Below are positions 7,606 to 16,779 of a DNA stretch of 64,000 nt, piece after piece (within the stretch, counting starts at the first letter, position 1; each line of letters opens with the position of its first letter). A model generated the notes under the pieces. The model ran no database searches. It saw nothing but the letters and a program-made list of their open reading frames with translations, and had not been told where the DNA came from. Location: assembly GCA_016744015.1 (NCBI GenBank), contig JADGFD010000005.1, forward strand, positions 1-64,000, read 5' to 3'. The position numbers and the translations under genes were made by a program. The stretch comes from Paracoccaceae bacterium (GTDB taxonomy: Bacteria > Pseudomonadota > Alphaproteobacteria > Rhodobacterales > Rhodobacteraceae).

Positions 7606-10149
7606 ATGACCGACCAGACCATTCGCCTAGACGACTACACCCCCGCCAGCTATTTGATTGATAACGTGGCGCTCGACTTCCGCCTGCACCCGACCCAAAC
7701 CACCGTGATCTCCAAAATCGAGTTCACCGCCAACCCGGCAGCCACCAGCCGCGCCCTGCGGCTGGATGGGGAAGAGATGATCCTGAAATGGGCCAAAATC
7801 AACGGTGAAACGGTGGAACTGACCCCAGATGAGACAGGCATAGACCTGCCAGAGCACCTGCTCGGCCAGGGCTTTACCTGGGAATGCGAGGTAGAGATTA
7901 ACCCCGAGGCCAACACCTCGCTGGATGGCCTCTACCTGACCAACGGTATTTATTGCACCCAATGCGAGGCCGAGGGCTTTCGCCGCATCACCTATTATCT
8001 GGACCGCCCAGATGTGATGACCACCTACACCGTGCGCATCCACAGCGACCAGCCGGTACGCCTGAGCAACGGCAACGAAGTGACGCAAGGGGATGGCTTT
8101 GTGGAGTGGCACGACCCGTGGCCCAAGCCCGCTTACCTATTTGCCCTGGTCGCCGGTGACCTCGTGGCGCATGCTGATCGCTTCACCACCGCCTCTGGCC
8201 GTGATGTGGCGCTTAATATCTGGGTGCGGGCGGGGGATGAAGGCAAATGCGCCTATGCGATGGACAGCTTAAAGCGCAGCATGAAATGGGACGAGGACGC
8301 TTATGGCCGCGAGTATGACCTCGACCTTTTTAACATTGTTGCCGTGGATGATTTCAACATGGGTGCCATGGAAAACAAGGGGCTAAATGTGTTTAACTCA
8401 TCCCTTGTTTTGGCCAGCCCCGAAACCGCAACAGACATGAACTATGAGCGCATCGAAAGCGTGATTGCCCACGAGTATTTTCATAACTGGACAGGCAACC
8501 GCATCACCTGCCGCGACTGGTTCCAGCTCTGCCTCAAAGAGGGACTCACGGTTTTTCGTGACCAACATTTCACCAAAGACATGCGCGACGAATCTGTAAA
8601 GCGCATTGAAGACGTAATGACCCTACGTGGGCGGCAATTTGCCGAAGATGCCGGGCCGCTGAGCCACCCGCCGCGGCCCAACCACTATATCGAAATCAAC
8701 AATTTTTATACCGCTACGGTGTACGAAAAAGGTGCCGAGGTGGTGGGCATGTTGCGCACACTTGTCGGCGCTAGCGATTACCGCAAAGCGCTAGACCTCT
8801 ATTTTGAGCGCCACGATGGCCAAGCCTGCACCATTGAAGACTGGATCAAGGTGTTTGAAGACACCACAGGCCGCGACCTGAGCCAATTTGCGCTCTGGTA
8901 TACGCTGGCTGGCACCCCGCGGGTAAAAGCCACCAGTGATTTCGCAGATGGTACCTATACGCTCACGCTTAGTCAATCTATGCTCGATGAAAGCGACACC
9001 GCCCCCCGCCACATCCCCGTGGCTGTGGGCCTGCTCTACCCCGATGGCACAGAAGCGGTAAAAACTAAGGTGCTTGAGCTCACAAAATCCGAGCAAAGTT
9101 TTGAATTTAGCGGGTTGCACATGCCGCCTATCGCCTCGGTTTTGCGCGGATTTTCAGCACCTGTGGTGCTAGAGCAAAAGCTTGATAACAGCCTGCGCGC
9201 CTACCTGTTGGCGCATGATACCGATGCCTTTAACCGCTGGCAGGCGGGGCGCGATTATGCGCTGGATATCCTTGCCGAGCTGCCGCAAGACGCGGCCCAT
9301 GTGGAAGGCGAGTTCCTCACCGCCATGGCCAAAACGGCCTTGGATGCCAACCTCGCGCCGGCCTTCCGCGCCATTGCCACCAGCATCCCGAGTGAGGCGG
9401 AAGTCGCCCGCAAAATCATTGATAACGGTGGCACACCAGACCCAGTGGCGATCCACAACGCCCGCGAGGTGATGAACCGCGCCATGGCTGAAAAACTGGG
9501 TGACAAACTACCCGCGCTTTATGCCGATATGGCCACCCCCGGGGCCTATTCCCCTGATGCCGAGGCCGCTGGCAAGCGCAGCCTACGCACCCGCGTGCTT
9601 TCATGGCTCACCGCACTGGAAGACGATGCGGCAAGCGCGCAAGCCCAGTTTGAAGCTGCTGAAAACATGACAGAAAAGCTCCCCGCGCTGGGGCAGATGA
9701 TATCCAAAGGCAAAGGGGAAGAAGCTCTGCAATCCTTTTATACCCAGTGGAAGCACGAGCCGCTGGTGCTCGATAAATGGTTTGGCGTACAAGCCACACG
9801 CGCCGCGCCGTCAGAGGCCGTAGAAACCGTGCGCGCCCTGACCGCGCACCCTGACTTCAACTGGAAAAACCCCAACCGCTTCCGCGCCCTGCTGGGCAGC
9901 TTTGCTATGGGCAATATCGCAGGCTTCCATGACCCTTCGGGCGCAGGCTATGAGCTGGTTGCCGATTGGCTGATCAAGCTCGACCCCGTAAACCCGCAAA
10001 TCACCGCCCGCATGACCACGGCCTTTGAAAGCTGGCGGCAATATAGTGATACCCGCCAAGCCCAAATGCGGGCCGCGCTGGAAAGAGTGCTGGCGGTTGA
10101 AACACTGTCTAAAAACACACGGGAGATTGCGAGCCGCATATTAGGATAG
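7606..10149 (+). CDS. pepN: aminopeptidase N (M1 family)
   Basis: This 847-residue zinc aminopeptidase removes N-terminal residues from peptides in the cytoplasm. The exopeptidase motif GAMENKG and the zinc motif HEYFHNW with the downstream Glu ligand (LKEGLTVFRDQ) are intact. The long helical C-terminal half (DUF3458-type) is full length, so the size fits the PepN subfamily of about 870 residues. TAGGAGCACC precedes the ATG. It is divergent from malate synthase with 128 bases between starts and converges on the DUF4034-like gene. Confidence 0.95.
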   Translation: MTDQTIRLDDYTPASYLIDNVALDFRLHPTQTTVISKIEFTANPAATSRALRLDGEEMILKWAKINGETVELTPDETGIDLPEHLLGQGFTWECEVEINPEANTSLDGLYLTNGIYCTQCEAEGFRRITYYLDRPDVMTTYTVRIHSDQPVRLSNGNEVTQGDGFVEWHDPWPKPAYLFALVAGDLVAHADRFTTASGRDVALNIWVRAGDEGKCAYAMDSLKRSMKWDEDAYGREYDLDLFNIVAVDDFNMGAMENKGLNVFNSSLVLASPETATDMNYERIESVIAHEYFHNWTGNRITCRDWFQLCLKEGLTVFRDQHFTKDMRDESVKRIEDVMTLRGRQFAEDAGPLSHPPRPNHYIEINNFYTATVYEKGAEVVGMLRTLVGASDYRKALDLYFERHDGQACTIEDWIKVFEDTTGRDLSQFALWYTLAGTPRVKATSDFADGTYTLTLSQSMLDESDTAPRHIPVAVGLLYPDGTEAVKTKVLELTKSEQSFEFSGLHMPPIASVLRGFSAPVVLEQKLDNSLRAYLLAHDTDAFNRWQAGRDYALDILAELPQDAAHVEGEFLTAMAKTALDANLAPAFRAIATSIPSEAEVARKIIDNGGTPDPVAIHNAREVMNRAMAEKLGDKLPALYADMATPGAYSPDAEAAGKRSLRTRVLSWLTALEDDAASAQAQFEAAENMTEKLPALGQMISKGKGEEALQSFYTQWKHEPLVLDKWFGVQATRAAPSEAVETVRALTAHPDFNWKNPNRFRALLGSFAMGNIAGFHDPSGAGYELVADWLIKLDPVNPQITARMTTAFESWRQYSDTRQAQMRAALERVLAVETLSKNTREIASRILG

Positions 10150-10166
10150 CGGGGGCTAGCAAGCCG

Positions 10167-11243
10167 CTAGCGGTGCTGCGGCTTGTATCCCAGTTCGAGC
10201 AGCACCGTTAACACCATAATTTGCGCCATCCTTTTCATAAGGTCTTCTTCGGTCATTGGTCTCATTGTTGTGTCTGAGCAGGACTCAAAAAGAAACTGGT
10301 CATCCCATATTTTTGCAATCGGCTCAGCATGGATTTGATCAAACAATGAATCCATAAAAGGGAAATCCTGTTTCATGCAGGCAATATGGGCAAAAGCCTG
10401 AAGATTCCACTCGGTTGGATACCTTTCAAGGATGTCTTGCATGCCCTGTTTCATCAAATTCCAGTCTGGATTTTGATGCAAAAACAGATTGTATCTCTCA
10501 AAATACTCCTCCCACAAACGTATGTATATCTGCGCATAAAGGCTTGCACCATGGGTTTCATAAGTCAGCTCTACCGAGAAGCGCGCAAATTGTTCTACAA
10601 GATCAGGATCGCCGCTCCATCTTTTTTCAAAAAAGGTTACTGCCGCGAAGTAAATCGGTTGATAATCTGGGAATCTGGATAGGCCTTCATCCAACAAGTC
10701 ATAAAACCGTTGCGACCTAGCCCCGCGTGCGCCTTGCACATATAAAGATGCAACATACCATTGCGGATTACCCTTGAACGGCGCACCGTTATTGGCCAGA
10801 GCATCGTCAGCAAGTTGCATGTTTTCTCGAAACAAAACCCAAGCCTCGCGCGGAACATCGCGTGCATATTTCTCCCCCCGTATGGCCCAAGCTTTTTGGC
10901 GAAAGAATTCTGCGCGTACAAAGGTTGCCGTCGCAGAGCCTGGTGCTGCTGAAATATAGGCCTGCGTTTGTTCGTCTAGGCTTTGCCAAAATGCTTGATC
11001 GTCGGCCTCTCCATGTAATGACTGGAATAGCGCCCGGTAAATACGATTAAGCACTAAAGCACCACTTTCAGTGCGCGTCTCAAAAGTCGCGTTTTCTTGC
11101 ATCAGCTGATCAAGCTCTTGATAGGCACCCGCATCAAACAGCGCCCTGGCCCGCGCCTCTACCGGCTGGGCATCTGGCACTTGTGCAAAAGCCTGAATAG
11201 CACAAAAACATAATGACAAGATAATTGATGTCTTAGCCCACAT
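10167..11243 (-). CDS. secreted DUF4034-like alpha-helical repeat protein
   Basis: The 358-residue product starts with a signal peptide (MWAKTSIILSLCFCAIQAFA, cleavage before QVPDA) and continues as helical, TPR-like sequence rich in aromatic residues, for example ARALFDAGAYQELDQLM and FYDLLDEGLSRFPDYQPIYF. This pattern matches DUF4034 proteins, which resemble tetratricopeptide scaffolds. The start at 11243 is chosen over 11258 because GGTGAG lies 4 bases before it and the signal begins there. It should be periplasmic; partners are unknown. The coding composition is more AT-rich than pepN beside it. Confidence 0.65.
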   Translation of the reverse strand: MWAKTSIILSLCFCAIQAFAQVPDAQPVEARARALFDAGAYQELDQLMQENATFETRTESGALVLNRIYRALFQSLHGEADDQAFWQSLDEQTQAYISAAPGSATATFVRAEFFRQKAWAIRGEKYARDVPREAWVLFRENMQLADDALANNGAPFKGNPQWYVASLYVQGARGARSQRFYDLLDEGLSRFPDYQPIYFAAVTFFEKRWSGDPDLVEQFARFSVELTYETHGASLYAQIYIRLWEEYFERYNLFLHQNPDWNLMKQGMQDILERYPTEWNLQAFAHIACMKQDFPFMDSLFDQIHAEPIAKIWDDQFLFESCSDTTMRPMTEEDLMKRMAQIMVLTVLLELGYKPQHR

Positions 11244-11377
11244 GGTCTCACCGCACATTGCTTTTAGGTCAGTATGCCACGGAACGCCCTCCCTTCCAAG
11301 GTTTCTATACTAGCTTGCCCTGCGCCTTACCAAATAACGCACCTTCAGAGCTAATTGCCAGAAAGCAGATACTCAAG

Positions 11378-12148
11378 CTATCCTTGCGAACCGTGCGTCA
11401 GGTCAAAAACCTCTGCTTCCAGCCCGCTATGCACAACTTGGTTGCGGCCAGATTGTTTGGCTTTATACATGCGCATATCTGCCAGTTGTAGCGCGCCAAC
11501 CACGTTATCCATCTCGTCTTTCATTGCCACACCTACACTCACCGTAAGCGGGGCTTTTATGCCGTCTTCGGGCACAAATTCTATATTTTCGACCGTTTGA
11601 CGAATACGTGAAGCCACCATTTTTGCCTCGGCCTTATTGGCATCCAGCAAAAACACCGCAAATTCCTCGCCCCCAATCCGGCCGACCACATCACTGGCCC
11701 GCACGGCTTTACGCACGGCTGCCACCACATGAATCAACGCTTCATCGCCCTGCGCATGGCCAAAGCTATCATTAATGTTTTTAAAATGGTCGATATCAAG
11801 AATGATGAGAGAGCCATCATCCCGCCGTCCGCCTTCATGAATTTTTTCCATAAAGTGTTGGTGGTTATAAAGCCCTGTCATCGAATCACGTTTTGAGCGC
11901 TCCTCGGCGTCTTCGCGCATTAAATCCAGTGTCACAATCGCATTTTTGAGCTTGGTGCTTTGCCCTTCGATAAAATATATCACCGGCATACCAATAATAA
12001 TGGGCACCAAGGCACTGCTCGCCAACCCTGCCGCCGAAATCGGCGCATTCAACAGCCACTCCAGCCCATAAGCCAGCCCCACAGCCAGCCCCGCCGAAGG
12101 CAAACACACTACCAGCGCTTTTCCAAGCCGCGTCATCGTTTGCACCAT
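11378..12148 (-). CDS. membrane-anchored GGDEF diguanylate cyclase
   Basis: A 256-residue protein with two N-terminal membrane segments (ALVVCLPSAGLAVGLAYGL and ALVPIIIGMPVIYFI), a short coiled-coil linker and a complete GGDEF domain. It should make c-di-GMP from two GTP. The active loop reads GGEEF, and RASD lies five residues before it, which is the RxxD inhibitory site, so product inhibition is expected. There is no sensory domain beyond the membrane hairpin. The start is uncertain: ATG at 12148 or 12136; GGGA precedes them closely. It is divergent from gatB. Confidence 0.85.
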   Translation of the reverse strand: MVQTMTRLGKALVVCLPSAGLAVGLAYGLEWLLNAPISAAGLASSALVPIIIGMPVIYFIEGQSTKLKNAIVTLDLMREDAEERSKRDSMTGLYNHQHFMEKIHEGGRRDDGSLIILDIDHFKNINDSFGHAQGDEALIHVVAAVRKAVRASDVVGRIGGEEFAVFLLDANKAEAKMVASRIRQTVENIEFVPEDGIKAPLTVSVGVAMKDEMDNVVGALQLADMRMYKAKQSGRNQVVHSGLEAEVFDLTHGSQG

Positions 12149-12281
12149 TCCCTTTTCCCCACGAAAATCTGTTCCCGCCCCGTTCCTACCCTCAAAGTAT
12201 GAAAAAACCGTTTCCGCCGCCCCTTGCCCCGCGCGCGTGCTTTGCCTAAAAGGGCTGCAAGCCAATTAGCGGAAAAACACC

Positions 12282-13790
12282 ATGACCAACCTCGCCTATA
12301 CCGAACCCAAAGCCAAAGTAATTGCCGGTGCCAAAGAGGACTGGGAATTGGTGATCGGGTTGGAAGTGCACGCCCAGATCGCCTCGAAGGCCAAGCTGTT
12401 TTCGGGGGCCAGCACCCAGTTTGGCGCCGAGCCAAATTCAAACGTGGCGTTTGTGGATGCCGCGATGCCCGGCATGCTGCCAGTGGTTAACGAATTTTGC
12501 GTTGAGCAAGCTATCCGCACGGGCCTTGGCCTGAAAGCCAAAATCAACCTGATGTCGCGCTTTGACCGGAAGAATTATTTTTACCCCGACCTGCCCCAAG
12601 GCTACCAGATTTCGCAACTGTACCACCCGATTGTGGGCGAGGGCGAAATTTTGGTGGATATGGAGCCCGGCGTGGCCCGCAAGGTGCGCGTGGAGCGTAT
12701 TCACATTGAGCAAGATGCCGGCAAGTCAGTGCATGATATGGACCCTGAAATGTCCTTCGTGGACCTCAACCGCACCGGCGTTGGCCTCATGGAAATCGTG
12801 AGCTTCCCAGACATTCGCGGGCCGGAAGAGGCCGCTGAATATGTGCGGAAAATTCGCCAAATCGTGCGCTACCTTGGCACCTGCGATGGCAACATGCAGG
12901 AAGGATCAATGCGCGCCGATGTGAACGTGTCTGTTTGCCGCCCGGGCGACTATGAGCGCTTCCGTGAAAGCGGTGATTTCAAGCATCTCGGCACCCGCTG
13001 CGAGATTAAAAACATGAACTCGATGCGCTTCATTCAGCAAGCGATTGATGTGGAGGCCCGCCGCCAAATTGCTATTCTGGAAGACGGAGGCAGCATTGAC
13101 CAAGAAACGCGGCTTTATGACAACGTAAAGGGCGAAACCCGCCCGATGCGCTCCAAAGAAGAAGCGCATGATTATCGTTATTTCCCCTGCCCTGATCTGC
13201 TGCCTTTGGAGATAGAGCAAAGCTGGGTAGACAAAATTGCCGCCAGCCTTCCAGAGCTGCCAGACGAGAAAAAAGCGCGCTTTGTCAAAAACTTCGGGAT
13301 GACAGAGTATGATGCGAGCGTGCTTACGGCTGATGTGGCCAACGCGGAATATTTTGAGGCCGTGGCCAAAGGCCGTGATGGCAAGCAAGCCGCCAACTGG
13401 GTGATTAACGAGCTGTTTGGGCGCCTCAAAAAAGAGGACCACGGCATTGAGGATTCCCCGATTTCGGCCAACCAACTCGGCGGCATTATTGACCTGATCG
13501 CCAAGGGCGATATCTCGGGAAAAATCGGCAAAGAGCTGTTTGAGATCGTTTGGACCGAGGGCGGCGACCCAGCCGAGATTGTTGAGGCGCGCGGCATGAA
13601 ACAAGTCACCGATTTTGGCGCGATCGAAGCCGCCATGGACAAGATCATGGCCGACAACCCCGCGCAGGTGGAAAAGGCCAAAGCCAACCCTAAACTTGCA
13701 GGCTGGTTTGTAGGCCAGATCATGAAAGCCACAGGCGGTAAAGCCAACCCCAAAGCGGTAAATGAAACCGTGCGCAAAAAGCTGGGGTAA
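12282..13790 (+). CDS. gatB: aspartyl/glutamyl-tRNA amidotransferase subunit B
   Basis: GatB is the kinase/amidotransferase subunit of GatCAB, which turns misacylated Glu-tRNA(Gln) and Asp-tRNA(Asn) into the amide forms. The 502-residue protein opens with the family signature [12 protein letters not shown] and contains [20 protein letters not shown] and [15 protein letters not shown]. The C-terminal YqeY-like tail ends in [17 protein letters not shown]. gatC and gatA are not adjacent, which is common in this group. It is divergent from the GGDEF gene with 133 bases between starts. Confidence 0.96.
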   Translation: MTNLAYTEPKAKVIAGAKEDWELVIGLEVHAQIASKAKLFSGASTQFGAEPNSNVAFVDAAMPGMLPVVNEFCVEQAIRTGLGLKAKINLMSRFDRKNYFYPDLPQGYQISQLYHPIVGEGEILVDMEPGVARKVRVERIHIEQDAGKSVHDMDPEMSFVDLNRTGVGLMEIVSFPDIRGPEEAAEYVRKIRQIVRYLGTCDGNMQEGSMRADVNVSVCRPGDYERFRESGDFKHLGTRCEIKNMNSMRFIQQAIDVEARRQIAILEDGGSIDQETRLYDNVKGETRPMRSKEEAHDYRYFPCPDLLPLEIEQSWVDKIAASLPELPDEKKARFVKNFGMTEYDASVLTADVANAEYFEAVAKGRDGKQAANWVINELFGRLKKEDHGIEDSPISANQLGGIIDLIAKGDISGKIGKELFEIVWTEGGDPAEIVEARGMKQVTDFGAIEAAMDKIMADNPAQVEKAKANPKLAGWFVGQIMKATGGKANPKAVNETVRKKLG

Positions 13791-13847
13791 GTTGATTTCC
13801 CTACGGTTGTTTGCCGCTCGAATTTGGTTTAACTTTTGTTTTGACAA

Positions 13848-14429
13848 ATGGGGAAAACCGAATTGAACGACAATATAAGACGCTGCCTCAAGAACGTGGT
13901 TTCCCTTGATGGCTGGATTGGTGAATTCGCTGAGGGAAGCAAAGCTAATGTCCACGTAGATGTTGTATTTCGAGAGGCTATATTTGGCGACAAGCCAGAT
14001 AATACCGTTACTTTCAAACTTACACTACAACGCGCAGAAGTGTTTTTGGTTGTTGGTAACGAAGACCCAATCAAAGTGATTAGAAGCACAATTAGCCGGA
14101 CGGTGACAGACAATATAATCGCTCAAAAACAAGAGAGTGTTTTCGAACAATCAGCGGAAGCCTCCGCAGCTTTGGCCGCAGTATTAGCCATTCGGACGAA
14201 AGAGCAGCGCCCCTTGAATTGGGCCATAGCCAATTTCAATCTCGCGATCACCCAACAATCATACGCTTCAAGCTTTTATACTCAAGACGCAGACCCAGTC
14301 CTTAACGACGCATTGGACAATGTTGAAGATGCGCTCACAGTGTTTACCTCTTTCAACGAAAATGATTATTTTGTGAAAGCGCACCGCCTTCGCACGCAAC
14401 TTTTACGCTCTCTGGGTATCAATGATTGA
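13848..14429 (+). CDS. hypothetical protein, orphan, coupled to a sulfotransferase-like gene
   Basis: The 193-residue product is not recognised. The first half looks like a beta-sandwich (VHVDVVFREAIFGD, VTFKLTLQRAEVFLVV) and the second half is helical (SAEASAALAAVLAI). There is no signal peptide and no clear ribosome binding site before the ATG. Its stop codon overlaps the next gene's start by 8 bases, which implies translational coupling with the sulfotransferase-like gene. The DNA is AT-richer than gatB and than the following gene, suggesting a separate origin. Confidence 0.55.
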   Translation: MGKTELNDNIRRCLKNVVSLDGWIGEFAEGSKANVHVDVVFREAIFGDKPDNTVTFKLTLQRAEVFLVVGNEDPIKVIRSTISRTVTDNIIAQKQESVFEQSAEASAALAAVLAIRTKEQRPLNWAIANFNLAITQQSYASSFYTQDADPVLNDALDNVEDALTVFTSFNENDYFVKAHRLRTQLLRSLGIND

Positions 14430-15147
14430 TTTTGGCAAAATCGTTTATCTGGACGTGCAAAAAACCGGCTCCAGCTTTGTGGCGCGGTTTTTGCGAGAAT
14501 GCACGGACCTGCCGGAGCTTGCACGGCATCGCCATGCGCCAGCAACTGAACAAAGGCCCGATGTGTTTTACTTCACCACCGTGCGCAACCCTTTGGCGCA
14601 GTATATCTCGCTGTTTCAATACGGGCTGCAAGGGCGTGGGGGCATGGTAGAGCGGTTTCGGGATGCTGGGATGGCTGATATTTACCAGCCCAGCGCTGCC
14701 GCCTTTGAGCAATGGCTTGGCTTTATGATCGCACCGGAAAACGCCGCATTTTTTGGCACGCGCTATCGTAACACCTTGCCCCATATGCTTGGTTTGCAAA
14801 GCTATCGCTTTCTGGCGCTTTCCTTTATCAAGCCCGGACCGACCCTGCGCCGCGCCAAAACCAAAGATGATTTACGCAGGATTTACACCGCAAAAAAGCT
14901 GCATTCCCACGTTATAAAAACCGAATCCCTCAACCAAGGCCTCGAAAACTTGCTTGATTGTAAAGTTGGCACTTTTTTTAACCCGCGCGAGCAGGTAATG
15001 TCTTACCTACAAAATGCAAAGCGGGCGAAAAAGAGTGCTACCGTGGCTGGATTTCAGCTCGGCAAAATCAGCCCCGATTTGATTAATGAAATGAAAAGAC
15101 GCGAATGGTTTTTATACGAGAATTTTTATCCGCAGGAAATGAAATAA
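14422..15147 (+). CDS. sulfotransferase-like protein
   Basis: A 241-residue protein with the two PAPS-binding signatures of sulfotransferases: an N-terminal P-loop-like YLDVQKTGSSFVARFL (5'-phosphosulfate loop) and FTTVRNPLAQYISLFQ (3'-phosphate motif). It would transfer sulfate from PAPS to a sugar, lipid or protein acceptor; the acceptor is unknown. It overlaps the preceding orphan gene by 8 bases, and the next gene begins at the base after its stop, so the three form an operon. Confidence 0.7.
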   Translation: MIDFGKIVYLDVQKTGSSFVARFLRECTDLPELARHRHAPATEQRPDVFYFTTVRNPLAQYISLFQYGLQGRGGMVERFRDAGMADIYQPSAAAFEQWLGFMIAPENAAFFGTRYRNTLPHMLGLQSYRFLALSFIKPGPTLRRAKTKDDLRRIYTAKKLHSHVIKTESLNQGLENLLDCKVGTFFNPREQVMSYLQNAKRAKKSATVAGFQLGKISPDLINEMKRREWFLYENFYPQEMK

Positions 15148-15633
15148 ATGTTTGAATACAAGCTTCTCCCCGTGCCCGCCCCCGCCAAAAAGGCGAAGGG
15201 CCGTAAAACTATGCCAGAGCGTATGGCCCATGCCCTCAGTGAACTGATGAACTCCGAGGCCAAGGAAAACTGGCTATTTGAGGGCCAAGAGAGCTTTCAG
15301 GTAGAAGAAAAATCAGGCCTGATGGGCAAGGAAAAGCATGTGGAATGCCGCTATATGGTATTTCGGCGTGAAATCGGGCTGGAAGAAATGCCGCTGGACC
15401 AAAAGCTGGAAAAGCTACGTGAGCGCAAGGCGGAAACCATTGTGCAGGCCCCGCCCACCCCGGCGCCAGAGCCCTTCCCCGAGCCTATGCCAAGCCCGCA
15501 GGTTATGGCTGAGCCCAGCAAAAACCCCAGCGCCGGAGACGGTGAAGAGCCAACCCGCATCTTTTCTCCCTTTCAGGATGAGGCCACTATGGGCTCCGCC
15601 GCGCCCTCGCTCGGGCCAGCCAAGAACCCCTAA
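15148..15633 (+). CDS. DUF4177-like protein with proline-rich tail
   Basis: The 161-residue product starts MFEYKLLPVPAPAKK, like DUF4177 proteins, followed by a compact alpha/beta region to about residue 95. The rest (PTPAPEPFPEPMPSPQ onward) is a Pro/Ala-rich disordered tail ending near acidic and Ser residues. The function of the domain is unknown. The ATG abuts the stop of the sulfotransferase-like gene, and the 3' end overlaps bolA by 4 bases on the opposite strand. Confidence 0.7.
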   Translation: MFEYKLLPVPAPAKKAKGRKTMPERMAHALSELMNSEAKENWLFEGQESFQVEEKSGLMGKEKHVECRYMVFRREIGLEEMPLDQKLEKLRERKAETIVQAPPTPAPEPFPEPMPSPQVMAEPSKNPSAGDGEEPTRIFSPFQDEATMGSAAPSLGPAKNP

Positions 15634-15890
15634 AGCCCCGCAACCTCCAGCGCCAACGCATGCACCCGCTCATCCAGTTCATGCTTAACAGCGGCCATAA
15701 CCGCGCGCTGCTGCGCCACGCGGCTCATGCCATTAAAGGCCGCCGCTTTTATCACAATCTTGAAATGGGTTTCTCCGCCTTCCTGATAGCCACCATGGCC
15801 GCGATGCGCCTCGCTTTCGTCGATGATCTCCAGCACTTCGGGGGCAAAGGCCGCCGTCAGTTTTTGCTGCATCCGCTCTTTATACGTCAT
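15630..15890 (-). CDS. BolA family protein
   Basis: An 86-residue BolA-fold protein (class II KH-like). The signature ESEAHRGH followed by THFKIVI and the C-terminal HELDERVHALALEV is typical. BolA proteins act with monothiol glutaredoxins in iron-sulfur cluster handling and can affect morphology genes. The ATG at 15890 has TTGGAG 6 bases upstream; an upstream TTG at 15902 is less likely. It is divergent from the J-domain gene, as commonly seen in Rhodobacterales. Confidence 0.9.
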   Translation of the reverse strand: MTYKERMQQKLTAAFAPEVLEIIDESEAHRGHGGYQEGGETHFKIVIKAAAFNGMSRVAQQRAVMAAVKHELDERVHALALEVAGL

Positions 15891-15976
15891 GGTGATCTCC
15901 AATTTAGGGCTTGGGTTTTCTAATAACTTGTCTATGCTCTGTGCCTCAGTTGGAAAAGGGTAAAAAAGGAATCTCT

Positions 15977-16618
15977 ATGGCGCGCAAACCCTTATCATTT
16001 GATTTTGATATCTCGGCAGCTTCTGATAAAAAGAAGCGCAGCAAGCGGCGTGGCATGTCGGGTGCCGTGGAAACCTCATCCCGCGTGTGCCAAAAAGATG
16101 GCTGTGAGTTACCGGGGAAATATCGCGCACCCAAATCAGCCGATAACCTTGAGGAATTCATCTGGTTTTGCCTTGATCACATTCGGCAGCACAATAAAGA
16201 ATGGAACTTCTTTAATGAGCGCGCCACATTAACCCCAGAGCAAGCCGCACAGGAAGCCAACACATGGGAGCGCGCCACCCAGCCGATAGGCGACGCGGTG
16301 AACGACCCAGAAGCCGCCGCATGGGCGCGCTTTGGCTTTGATAACCCCAAAGAGGTTTTGGGCGAAAACGCCACCAAAAACCCTGCCAGCGGCACCGGCA
16401 GAACCACCCGCCGCCTGCCACCCACAGAAACCAAAGCGCTTACGATTCTGGAAGCGGGCGACAGCATGACCAAAGCCGAAATCCGCAAGGTTTACAAAGC
16501 TTTGGTAAAAGATCTGCACCCTGATCTCAATGGCGGCCGCCGGGATGACGAGGACCGCCTGACCGAGGTTGTCTGGGCTTGGGAGCAGATCAAAGCCTCA
16601 CGCTTGTTTAAGGCGTAG
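15977..16618 (+). CDS. J-domain (DnaJ-like) protein
   Basis: The 213-residue product has a basic N terminus (DKKKRSKRRG), a central segment with VCQKDGCELPGKYRAPKS that may bind metal (two Cys) and is rich in Trp, and a C-terminal J domain from about residue 155 with the HPD tripeptide in KDLHPDLNGG. J domains stimulate DnaK ATPase, so it is probably a co-chaperone. The start is the ATG at 15977, with AAGGA 6 bases before it. The usual neighbour order in this lineage is bolA, this gene, cobS, cobT; here a nucleotidase gene separates it from cobS. Confidence 0.85.
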   Translation: MARKPLSFDFDISAASDKKKRSKRRGMSGAVETSSRVCQKDGCELPGKYRAPKSADNLEEFIWFCLDHIRQHNKEWNFFNERATLTPEQAAQEANTWERATQPIGDAVNDPEAAAWARFGFDNPKEVLGENATKNPASGTGRTTRRLPPTETKALTILEAGDSMTKAEIRKVYKALVKDLHPDLNGGRRDDEDRLTEVVWAWEQIKASRLFKA

Positions 16619-16779
16619 CTTGCCACAAGCACCATGGTTGAAGGCGGCGCGGGCAAAAGGCAGCAAAGCCAAGCGATGCCAGACGCGCCGCCACCTTAGC
16701 CTCACCGTTACAAAAATGTCGTTTGCGGAATCGGCTATATGGTTTATCCTAGCGCCAATAAAACCAACTGGAGAGAAAA

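Noticed and set aside
12906-13955. 349-codon minus-strand frame opposite gatB
   Set aside because: It is antisense to the well-conserved gatB and has no family of its own.
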